From JABMNT01 sp048262255 (GTDB taxonomy: Bacteria > Pseudomonadota > Alphaproteobacteria > Rhodospirillales > Casp-alpha2): DNA of 64,000 bases. The notes beneath the pieces are model-generated. The model searched no databases. It was not told the DNA's origin and saw only the letters and a list, made by a program, of their open reading frames with translations. This document shows, in pieces, positions 1 to 7,398 of this stretch; the first letter of the stretch is position 1; every line of letters starts with the position of its first letter. The stretch is from assembly GCA_048262255.1 (NCBI GenBank), contig JBLXFH010000002.1, positions 620,001 through 684,000 on the forward strand, read 5' to 3'. Both the position numbers and the translations under genes were made by a program.

Positions 1-760
1 ATCCCAGCTTCTGGTAGGTGGCGATACAATCTGCCAGAACGGCCTCATCAATGTTCGGGAAATAGTCGTTTTCCGCATGGGCGATTTCGGCTGCCGGGGT
101 TTCGTTCATGTAAACCCGGGTTTTCGTATAGGCCCGCATAAAGGCCTTTGCCATATCGGAAGCCAGCCATTCACGTGTTGCTGCCAGCGATGAAAAGCCG
201 TTGGGGCCAATCTGCTTACCCACCTGCGCAACGATATGGCCCACACCATCAGCCTCCAGTTGCTGTGGGAACGGACCCTGCTGCTGAATGTACTGGCCCT
301 GGCCATCGCGGAAGGCCTTATCCATATCCGCCGCACCGCCGACATTGATGACCTTGATTTTGTCGTAATCGATACCCGCCTTGTGGCAGGCGTATTTGAA
401 CATCGCCAGCGGCTGGCCACCACCAAACAACACGACTTCCGCCCCTTCCAGCTTGTCCCATCTGAACGCCGGGTCTGCTTCGCGACCGGTCAGGAAAAAT
501 CCATCCATCTCGTTGACTTGCGCAAAATGTACAGCGGTTGGTGTCTCGCCCTTGTTCAGCGACATGAACCCCTGACTCAAAGCCGACTGGATGACGTGTG
601 CGGAGCCGTTTTCCAAAGCTTCAATGGCTGATTTACCCGGAGGCGCCACAGACCAGTTGGGTTCAAGCCCCTCGGCCTGCAAAAAACCGCCGGAGATGGT
701 TGAAATAAGGGGGGAATAAAATGCTGAAAACAGCGTGAATTGAATGTTTATCTGGGTCAC
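1..760 (-). CDS. NMT1/THI5-like substrate-binding protein, no signal peptide (partial, 3' end off window)
   Basis: Only the first 253 or so codons lie in the window. The protein starts directly with the first strand of an NMT1/SsuA-type solute-binding fold (FTLFSAFYSPLISTISGGF), followed by the usual ligand-binding lobe features (GKSAIEALENGSAHVIQSA). The start is a GTG at 758-760 with AGGGAGG just upstream; an in-frame TAA lies six codons before it, so no signal peptide can be added. Secretion is therefore doubtful, unlike normal ABC binding proteins, and no ABC permease or ATPase is next to it. It follows the methionine-synthase gene by about 40 bases on the same strand and is probably co-transcribed. 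The ligand is unknown. The fold call is firm; cytoplasmic location is inference. Confidence 0.75.
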   Translation of the reverse strand, partial: MTQINIQFTLFSAFYSPLISTISGGFLQAEGLEPNWSVAPPGKSAIEALENGSAHVIQSALSQGFMSLNKGETPTAVHFAQVNEMDGFFLTGREADPAFRWDKLEGAEVVLFGGGQPLAMFKYACHKAGIDYDKIKVINVGGAADMDKAFRDGQGQYIQQQGPFPQQLEADGVGHIVAQVGKQIGPNGFSSLAATREWLASDMAKAFMRAYTKTRVYMNETPAAEIAHAENDYFPNIDEAVLADCIATYQKLG

Positions 761-799
761 GAATTTGCCTCCCTGGGCTTATTTATTGATGGGCTCATT

Positions 800-1825
800 T
801 TATGAGCCGTTTAGTTCCTTGCGCAACAGAGCTGCACCGGCCCCCAGCGCCTTCAGTTTGCCCTCTGCCACAGAGCGTGACAAAGGAGCCATGCCGCAGT
901 TGGTGCAGGCAATAATGCGTTCCGGATCAACATATTCCATGGCCGCACGCAGCGTCGACGCCACCTTTTCCGGCGTTTCCACTGTAGTCGACGCCACATC
1001 AATGGCACCCACCAGGATTTCCTTGTCCTTCAACAAACCAAGGACGGACAAAGGCACTTTTGAATCGGCACATTCCAGCGACACCTGATCAATGCGGCTT
1101 TCATTCAGAGCTGGGAAAAATTCCTCATACTGTCGCCACTCATTGCCCAGGCTTTCTTTCCAGTCGATATTTTCCTGAATGCCATAACCATAACAAATAT
1201 GGACAGCCGTTTTGCACTTCAGCCCCTCTATGGCCCGATGCAAAGCCTCGACACCCCAGATCGGCACCTGATCCATAAAGGCGTTGAAGGCTGGCTCATC
1301 AAACTGAATCACATCAACGCCTAAGGCCTCCAGTTCCAGAGCTTCATCGTTGAGTAGTTTGGCGAAAGCCATGGCCATTTCCGGGCGGCTGCCGTAATGG
1401 GCATCGGCAATGGTGTCGCAAATGGTCATGGGACCCGGCAGGGTGAACTTGAGCTGGTTGGAGGTATGCCCTCGGCAGAATTTCACCGCCGCACTGAATA
1501 CCGGTTTTTTACGACTGACTTCAGACGTGACCGTCGGCACTTCCGCATCATAGCGGTCGTCGCGAATGCCCATGGTGGTCATCCGTTGCCAATCAATTCC
1601 GTTCACCTCTTCGAGAAAGCCATGGACAAAATGTTTGCGGAACTGCTCGCCATCGCCAACGATATCAATGCCCGCATCTTCCTGAAGCTTGATCCAGTTG
1701 AGCGCCGCGTCCTGCTGCCCTTCAACGAGTCCAGCGCCTTCCAGATGCCAAGGCGCCCAGAGCTTCTCTGGTTCCGCCAACCATGCCGGTTTCGGCAAGC
1801 TGCCCGCGATTGTCGTTTTAATCAT
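800..1825 (-). CDS. Core cobalamin-independent methionine synthase, MesD-like
   Basis: A 341-residue protein matching only the catalytic half of MetE. Zinc-site residues are visible in TAVHICYGYGI and CTNCGMAP, and the substrate region IQFDEPAFN is typical. The N-terminal folate-binding half of full MetE is missing. Overall wording (AGSLPKPAWLAEPEKLW, GNEWRQYEEFFPAL) resembles the folate-independent MesD class, which makes methionine from homocysteine using an unidentified methyl donor and in characterised species needs the DUF1852 protein MesX. No MesX-like gene is in this window. The start at 1825 is chosen over an upstream in-frame ATG at 1855 because GGAGGA sits six bases before it. It lies between two signal-less binding-protein genes in one minus-strand run. 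Confidence 0.85.
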   Translation of the reverse strand: MIKTTIAGSLPKPAWLAEPEKLWAPWHLEGAGLVEGQQDAALNWIKLQEDAGIDIVGDGEQFRKHFVHGFLEEVNGIDWQRMTTMGIRDDRYDAEVPTVTSEVSRKKPVFSAAVKFCRGHTSNQLKFTLPGPMTICDTIADAHYGSRPEMAMAFAKLLNDEALELEALGVDVIQFDEPAFNAFMDQVPIWGVEALHRAIEGLKCKTAVHICYGYGIQENIDWKESLGNEWRQYEEFFPALNESRIDQVSLECADSKVPLSVLGLLKDKEILVGAIDVASTTVETPEKVASTLRAAMEYVDPERIIACTNCGMAPLSRSVAEGKLKALGAGAALLRKELNGS

Positions 1826-1893
1826 GTCTTCCTCCAAAAATGGGATCCCTGTCATTCTCAGACGCCAATATGATTTGGCTTATCTGCGTTGCC

Positions 1894-2622
1894 TTACTCA
1901 CCAGAGGCAACCTGAAGCTTGTCCTGAACACCGTGTTTTTGCAGCAGTCCCGCAACGAAACCGTTGCCGGTGACTTCCGTGACGAAGGCCTGCAAAAATG
2001 CAGCGGCATTGGTATTTTTAGGTCGTGTCCCAATTGCCTGTTGAATGGTCGTATAGCGGCCATCGAGGATTCGTGCGCCCGGGATGCTTTCCGCATTCTC
2101 GTTAAGCGCCGGACGCAACCCGGCCAAGGCATCCAGTTTTTCCGTCACAAACAGCTCAACGGCGCCCGGCAACCCCTCTGCGCGTACCAGTTCGGCATGT
2201 TTCAAGGTGCGGGTCAGATAGAGATCGTAGGCCGCCCGGTTGGAGACCGCAATCCGCACACCTTCGCGATCCACATCATCAATCTCTTGAATGGGCGAGC
2301 CCGCCGGCACCAAATACGTCCCTTCGATCTCCACATAGGCCGTTGAGAATGTGATGCTTTCTGCCCGTTTCGGTTCTGCCGCGATCAACGCGATATCCCA
2401 TTCGTTTCGGTCACCCGCGTCCGCGACTTCACCTGGCGTGGCATAGGTTTCGTAGATTACGTCAACGCCTAAACGATCGGCAATTTCGCGCCCCATGTCT
2501 GGCGCCACGCCAACCGGGTCGCCATCCGGCGTTGCCCCCGTAACCAGCAGGATATTTCCCAGATTAATGCCGACGCGCAGGGTGCCGTTTGGAGCCAGTT
2601 CGGAAACAATGTCTTGGTTCAT
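1894..2622 (-). CDS. Family 3 solute-binding-fold protein without signal peptide
   Basis: 242 residues with the layout of amino-acid-type (SBP_bac_3) binding proteins: it opens with ELAPNGTLRVGIN, has GVAPDMGREIADRLG, and the second-lobe phrase GVRIAVSNRAAYDLYL. It lacks any hydrophobic leader; the fold begins around residue 8. The start ATG at 2622 has AGG about ten bases upstream. A normal periplasmic receptor would carry a signal peptide, so this may be a cytoplasmic ligand-binding or enzyme-like derivative. It is 68 bases upstream of the MesD-like gene on the same strand, and no transporter membrane component is adjacent. Ligand unknown. Confidence 0.8.
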   Translation of the reverse strand: MNQDIVSELAPNGTLRVGINLGNILLVTGATPDGDPVGVAPDMGREIADRLGVDVIYETYATPGEVADAGDRNEWDIALIAAEPKRAESITFSTAYVEIEGTYLVPAGSPIQEIDDVDREGVRIAVSNRAAYDLYLTRTLKHAELVRAEGLPGAVELFVTEKLDALAGLRPALNENAESIPGARILDGRYTTIQQAIGTRPKNTNAAAFLQAFVTEVTGNGFVAGLLQKHGVQDKLQVASGE

Positions 2623-2724
2623 GATGATGCTACCTGAATTAGAATGAATATAGAAAGCCCATATACTAGGCCAGTGCTGGACCGGGCGGCAAGGGACAGA
2701 ACGCGGATTTAATAAAACAGTGAC

Positions 2725-3495
2725 TTATCCTGCATTCCCTTCATAAGGAACAGCAGCTTCTCCAGCCTCCCAGATCGCCCGCATGGCCGGGTTTTTCTGC
2801 TCCTCATGAATATGCCCGACAAGCCCTGCCGCCCGCGTAATCAAGGCAAAGCCGCGCATGATTTCACCGGGCACCCCACAATCACCCAATGCGGCTGCAA
2901 TAGCCCCGGTGGCATTGATCGTGATGTGCTTGCCATAGGTTTGATCAATGGCCTTTGAGAGAATCTTGATGGCCGCAATATGAGAACCGGCGATGTCGTG
3001 GCGTTCCGCCACCTCAAACAGGCAGGCGGTTCGGGGGTCATCCGGTTTGTGCAGAGGATGGCCAAACCCCGGCAGAGCGGTGCGCGATTGTTTGTGCTCT
3101 TCGGCAATGCGAAGGGCCTCCGCTTCCATATCTTCGGCCTGCAACAGGCGGTGGATCAGTACCGCCGCACCTTCCATCGTTCCAACAAATAACGACCCCA
3201 CACTGAGCAATCCCGCCGCCACCGCACCCTGCATGGCCTCTGTGGCTGAGGTATAAACCAGCCGGCTGGCCAGCGCGCTGGGCGTCAGCCCATGCTCCAT
3301 CAAGGTAACAAGGCAAGCATCGACAACAGCACTTTGCGCCGGTGTCGGCACTCGACCGAGAATTTGAAAGAACAGCATTTCCGTAAAGGTCAGTTTGCCG
3401 ATCAAATCCTTGCACAGGCTTTTGTCACGGATGAAAATATCTTCATTGGTATGGGTGGCGATGCTTGTCGTCGGTGTTTTCGGGTCAGAACTCAT
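2725..3495 (-). CDS. Citrate synthase/citryl-CoA lyase family protein
   Basis: 256 residues, the short form of the citrate synthase fold usually annotated citryl-CoA lyase. Visible family features are GFGHPLHKPDDPRT near residue 143 (the second catalytic His plus the DPR motif) and AAGLVGHIHEEQ near the C-terminus. The synthase HGGAN segment reads GTMEGAA, so the first catalytic His is absent, as in lyase-type members, and the usual NVDG Asp segment reads NATG. It may cleave or form a C-C bond in a short acyl-CoA, but the substrate is not evident. GAGGAG lies eight bases before the ATG. It sits 20 bases after an acyl-CoA synthetase gene, which could supply its CoA substrate. Confidence 0.75.
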   Translation of the reverse strand: MSSDPKTPTTSIATHTNEDIFIRDKSLCKDLIGKLTFTEMLFFQILGRVPTPAQSAVVDACLVTLMEHGLTPSALASRLVYTSATEAMQGAVAAGLLSVGSLFVGTMEGAAVLIHRLLQAEDMEAEALRIAEEHKQSRTALPGFGHPLHKPDDPRTACLFEVAERHDIAGSHIAAIKILSKAIDQTYGKHITINATGAIAAALGDCGVPGEIMRGFALITRAAGLVGHIHEEQKNPAMRAIWEAGEAAVPYEGNAG

Positions 3496-3515
3496 GGCTA
3501 CTCCTCATATGCAAT

Positions 3516-5054
3516 CTAGTCGCGGGTTTCCGCTAACCGCTTTTCCAATTCATGACGCTGAATTTTTCCGGAAGCGCTCCGTGGAAATTCCTCAATGCCG
3601 ATATAGATAATATCCTTGGGCTGCTTGTATCCGGCAAGATTGGCCCGGCAACGTTTCAGCAAATCATCTGATGTCAGGCTGTCATCGCGGCGCGCGACAA
3701 AAGCCACCGGGACTTCGCCCCATTTGGCGTCGGCGCGACGCACCACAGCCGCATCGGCGACGCGCGGATCATCCAGGATAATACGCTCGATTTCCGCCGG
3801 ATAGATATTTTCGCCGCCCGATTTGATCAGGTATTTCACGCGATCAACGAAATCGAGGGTGCCGTCCGGGTTGCGCACAAAGACATCGCCCATATGGAAC
3901 CAGCCATTACGAAAATCCGCCTCATTAACTTCCGGCGCACGCCAGTAACCGCTGAAGATGGTCGGGCCGCGCATGCAGAGTTCACCCGGCAGACCATCTG
4001 CGACTTCCGCATCGTCCGCATCGACCAACCGCACCTCACAAAAAGGGCTTTGGATTTTCGACAAATTATCCGGCGCAACCCCTACCGGAATCAGGCTTGA
4101 GGAACATGGCGGGCAGCCGGTTTCCGTCGCCCCGAAGGTATTGGCATAGGGCGCACCCAGCAATGCCGTAATACGTGCGATATCGGCTGGCGGCACCAGA
4201 TCGGCCATCACCCCGCAGACCCGCATCCCCTTGGCGCGTATGCCATTTTCTTCGAGGTGCGAGGCGAAGTCGCCAACCATGCCCGGCATCAATAATAACC
4301 AGCCCAGTTCTTCCCGCCCGACGATCTCCGCCAAATGCGCCTGATCGAACCCGTCGACGACAATCACCTTGCCGCCGGCCATCAAGGTGCCCAGCGAATA
4401 TTCCGCTGCCCCCATGTGATAAAGCGGAGACCAGGCAACAAAAGTATCGGTTGGCTGGATGCCAAATTCGGCACGCAAGGTCATGTTGCGGGCAATTTCG
4501 GCCCGGTGCGAGATTACGGCGCCTTTCGGCAGCCCTGTTGTGCCGCTGGTATAGAGAATGAGAAAAGGCGATTCCGGGTCCAGTTCGGTGATTTCCGTTT
4601 GAGGTGTCGCCTGTATCAGTATCTCTTCATAGGCGGGTCCATATTCAACCGCAGGGACCTCCATCTCCAGCTGCCGGAACGCGTCTGAATGACGTGGCGA
4701 AACAAAAATCAACAACGGCTCAACCAGATCAAGACAATGATGCAGCTCAGGTGCCGCCAACCGCCAGTTCTGGCAGGCGACGATGGCTCCTATTCGTGCA
4801 GCAGCAATAAAAAGTTCAAGAAATTCAGGCCGGTTTTCAGATAGAATGGCGACCCGATCCCCCTTTCTTACCCCCTGTTGAGACAGGTATCCGGCGAGAT
4901 GGGCTGTGCGTATAGCCAAATCACCATAGGTCCGCCGTGTTTTCCCATCCTCAATGGCAACGGCGTCCGGTACACGCCGGGCATGTTCCATAAAAAACCC
5001 GGCAACCGTACTGGCCGCACTGCGTTGCACCCCCGTTCCCCCATCATCACCCAT
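3516..5054 (-). CDS. AMP-dependent acyl-CoA synthetase
   Basis: 512 residues of the ANL superfamily (fatty-acid/aryl-CoA ligase type), which adenylate a carboxylic acid and transfer it to CoA. Visible motifs: the P-loop YTSGTTGLPKGA near residue 168, the adenylate-binding segment NTFGATETG, the hinge GDVFVRNPDGTLDFVDRVK, and the C-terminal catalytic lysine in PRSASGKIQR. Length is normal. The start ATG at 5054 has AAAGGA about nine bases upstream. It is the first gene of the minus-strand run ending at position 1 and would activate the acid handled by the adjacent citrate-synthase-family enzyme. Substrate specificity cannot be read from sequence. Confidence 0.9.
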   Translation of the reverse strand: MGDDGGTGVQRSAASTVAGFFMEHARRVPDAVAIEDGKTRRTYGDLAIRTAHLAGYLSQQGVRKGDRVAILSENRPEFLELFIAAARIGAIVACQNWRLAAPELHHCLDLVEPLLIFVSPRHSDAFRQLEMEVPAVEYGPAYEEILIQATPQTEITELDPESPFLILYTSGTTGLPKGAVISHRAEIARNMTLRAEFGIQPTDTFVAWSPLYHMGAAEYSLGTLMAGGKVIVVDGFDQAHLAEIVGREELGWLLLMPGMVGDFASHLEENGIRAKGMRVCGVMADLVPPADIARITALLGAPYANTFGATETGCPPCSSSLIPVGVAPDNLSKIQSPFCEVRLVDADDAEVADGLPGELCMRGPTIFSGYWRAPEVNEADFRNGWFHMGDVFVRNPDGTLDFVDRVKYLIKSGGENIYPAEIERIILDDPRVADAAVVRRADAKWGEVPVAFVARRDDSLTSDDLLKRCRANLAGYKQPKDIIYIGIEEFPRSASGKIQRHELEKRLAETRD

Positions 5055-5212
5055 CGCCTGTCCTTTGTTTTTTTGTTTTAGTAACTTTTGCCGAACGCCG
5101 CCTCAATTTTCGAGGTCACCATACATCGCAACATCAACTCCGATTCAGTTTCATTAGAAGAATACGCACACCGGCCTAGCAAGCCAACTCTCTGTTGATA
5201 TATACTTTTCCG

Positions 5213-5218
5213 TATAAT
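5213..5218 (+). promoter_or_regulatory. Candidate -10 element (TATAAT) for the secreted-protein gene
   Basis: A perfect TATAAT lies about 94 bases before the chosen start at 5312. A TTGATA at 5195-5200 is only 12 bases away, too close to be its -35 element, and no good hexamer sits at 17 bases. It is offered as a weak single-element promoter in the divergent gap between the acyl-CoA synthetase gene and the secreted-protein gene. Confidence 0.35.
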
Positions 5219-5311
5219 ACATGCATATTCACTCTGCGCTATTAAACCGCAACGGGTTCTGCGGGGCGGGTGCCGTTAATAACGAATAAAATTGACAGGC
5301 AGGAGTTGGTT

Positions 5312-6232
5312 TTGCGATCAAAGGGTATATCGGCGATAGGTAAAGCCCTAATTCTTCGGGTTTCCGTTCTTACTGTTCTGGTTTTTCCAGTACTGTCCTT
5401 CGCTGGCGAACCACCCATAACTTTTCCGGTTACAGAAACCGACTATAAAGCCATCCGACCCTGCACCACGGGAAGCCCTCATCACTTATCAAACTGCAAA
5501 GCCTGCGACCCGCGTGTTTCGACGAGCAACGCCTATGTGAACTATTCAATTCTGGTTAATGCCTTGCAGAAAGCCGGAATGCAAACCCTGGTTTCCGTCA
5601 TCTCTTCTCCAAATTCCGAACGTGGACGGAAACTTGTGTTGAGCGGAGGTGCGACCATAAGAGGGGACTGGGATTTCAATATTGATGGAGAACAAAGTGT
5701 TTACAGGACAGACGCCTACATCCTGCCAGGAACAATCGCCAAAGGCCTATACGGCCTTACCACGAACCCGCTTCTGAAAGGTATCAGCAACCAGAAAGAA
5801 CTGCGCAAGCTAACGGCCGCCATGAATCCGACATGGCGGCTGGATTGGAATATTTTGGCTCGAATGGGCCTGAGAAGCCTGAAGCGCGTCAGCACCAAAC
5901 CGCAAATGTTTACACTCGTCGCCAAGCGTGGCGTTGACTTCACCCTGCTTGAATTTTCTTCCTTTGAGGATATGCGGCAGACGAGCGGAAATATTTATTT
6001 AACACCGGCTGAGGGAGTTAAAGTGCTTTTGCCCAATTCACAGCACTTCATGATCTCTAAAAAAGCTCCGCACGCCGCAGAAATTCAAACGTCCATAAAC
6101 AAAGGCCTTGCCATCCTGCATAAGAACGGCTTTATCCAAGCCTGCCTGAAACACAGTGGCATTATCAATTCACGCGTTGAATCGTGGACAGTCCTCAATC
6201 CGGATACCCCCCCATTAAAGGCCACCGATTAG
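5312..6232 (+). CDS. Predicted secreted protein of unknown function
   Basis: 306 residues if translation starts at the TTG at 5312, chosen because AGGAG stands six bases before it; a GTG at 5270 in frame has a poorer site. The N-terminus is a classical signal peptide (two basic residues, hydrophobic ILRVSVLTVLVFPVLSFAG). The mature part carries a Cys pair in NCKACDP near residue 50, followed by an alpha/beta sequence vaguely like a family 3 solute-binding protein, with no family I can name. It stands alone on the plus strand between two minus-strand operons, ending 26 bases before the phosphonopyruvate decarboxylase stop codon. Confidence 0.65.
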   Translation: MRSKGISAIGKALILRVSVLTVLVFPVLSFAGEPPITFPVTETDYKAIRPCTTGSPHHLSNCKACDPRVSTSNAYVNYSILVNALQKAGMQTLVSVISSPNSERGRKLVLSGGATIRGDWDFNIDGEQSVYRTDAYILPGTIAKGLYGLTTNPLLKGISNQKELRKLTAAMNPTWRLDWNILARMGLRSLKRVSTKPQMFTLVAKRGVDFTLLEFSSFEDMRQTSGNIYLTPAEGVKVLLPNSQHFMISKKAPHAAEIQTSINKGLAILHKNGFIQACLKHSGIINSRVESWTVLNPDTPPLKATD

Positions 6233-6258
6233 ATTCCATAAACAACGAAATCTGTTGC

Positions 6259-7398
6259 TTAGCCGGCTTTCAGAAACGCCTTAAACCGGAGGGCCACTTC
6301 CGGCGGGGAGATGGTCGGCCTCCCCAGGTTTTCAGCAGATCCCGGTGCAATTTTCATGTGAATGAGGTGAGGCCCCGCCTCCTTTTGAGCCAACTGGACG
6401 GCTTCTTCAAATCCGCTCAGAGAATCGCATGATATGGCGCAACGATAACCGCAGGAAGCGGCAATCTGGGCAAAATCGACTCCTGGCGAAACCGTGGGTT
6501 GGCCGCCGGTCGAATCATAGGTCGCATTGTCGAGAACAAGGTGGATGAGGTTTTCAGGTGCATAGGAACCAATGGTCGCCAACGCGCCCATTTTCATCAA
6601 TAAAGCGCCGTCACCATCAATGACGACGGTTTGCTTCGGCGTATTGAGCGCCACACCCAATCCCATGGGCGCTGCACACCCCATAGACCCCACCTGATAG
6701 AGATGCTGCTCGCGATCCGCCAATGTGAACAGTTCACGGCCGCATTTTCCGGTCGTCGCGATAAGCGCCGCCGATTCTGGAACAATCGACAACAGACGCT
6801 CCAGCGTCGCCATGCGGGACGGCAGACTCCCACCTGAGCATAAGCGCACAACGCGCCCAGCAGCCATTTCCTTTGTTAATTCCAGAACAACGGAACTCGC
6901 CGCCACGGCACCTTTCGGCATGGTGAAGGCATAGGGTAATCGGGACTCCTCCATATAGGCGATAGCCTGCATCAAGGCGTAGGCGACATCTTCCGCGTCA
7001 ACAGGAAAGCCCTCCTGGGCGACTTCAATAAGCGCCAGCATCTCCGATGTAATCCGTCCCATCAGTTCGTGCTGAGGTTCATCCTTAAGGCCCGGCGCAC
7101 CGCGCAAGGTGGTGATTAGCAATGTTGGAATGCGGAAGGAATAATTCAGCGACGTTAAAGGGTTTACTGCATTCCCCAACCCGGAATTCTGGCACATAAC
7201 AACCGTCTTGCGGCCCGCTAGCCAGGCACCGGAAGCAATCGCCACCGCCTCGCCTTCGCTTGCGGCACCCACATAATCCAGTGACGGACAGGTGATCGCC
7301 TGATTGATAAAAGGCGTCAGAAAGGAACAGGGTACGCCGCAGTAAAAGTCATAGCCCTGCTCACGTGCCGGCTCCAGAAAGGCTTCGGCCTCAATCAC
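6259..7398 (-). CDS. aepY: Phosphonopyruvate decarboxylase
   Basis: 379 residues, a thiamine-diphosphate enzyme that decarboxylates phosphonopyruvate to phosphonoacetaldehyde, the step that pulls the unfavourable PEP mutase reaction forward. Visible: the N-terminal FYCGVPCSFLTPFIN segment characteristic of AepY, the active-site region GAASEGEAVAIASGAW, NSGLGNAVNPLTSL, and the ThDP motif GDGALLMKMG extending to LDNATYDSTGG. It starts at a GTG whose last bases overlap the TGA of the upstream mutase gene (7395-7398), implying translational coupling. Last gene of the phnW-aepX-aepY operon. Confidence 0.95.
   Translation of the reverse strand: MIEAEAFLEPAREQGYDFYCGVPCSFLTPFINQAITCPSLDYVGAASEGEAVAIASGAWLAGRKTVVMCQNSGLGNAVNPLTSLNYSFRIPTLLITTLRGAPGLKDEPQHELMGRITSEMLALIEVAQEGFPVDAEDVAYALMQAIAYMEESRLPYAFTMPKGAVAASSVVLELTKEMAAGRVVRLCSGGSLPSRMATLERLLSIVPESAALIATTGKCGRELFTLADREQHLYQVGSMGCAAPMGLGVALNTPKQTVVIDGDGALLMKMGALATIGSYAPENLIHLVLDNATYDSTGGQPTVSPGVDFAQIAASCGYRCAISCDSLSGFEEAVQLAQKEAGPHLIHMKIAPGSAENLGRPTISPPEVALRFKAFLKAG

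Noticed and set aside
5195..5218. TTGATA plus TATAAT as a full sigma-70 promoter
   Set aside because: The spacing is only 12 bases; just the -10 element is kept as a candidate.
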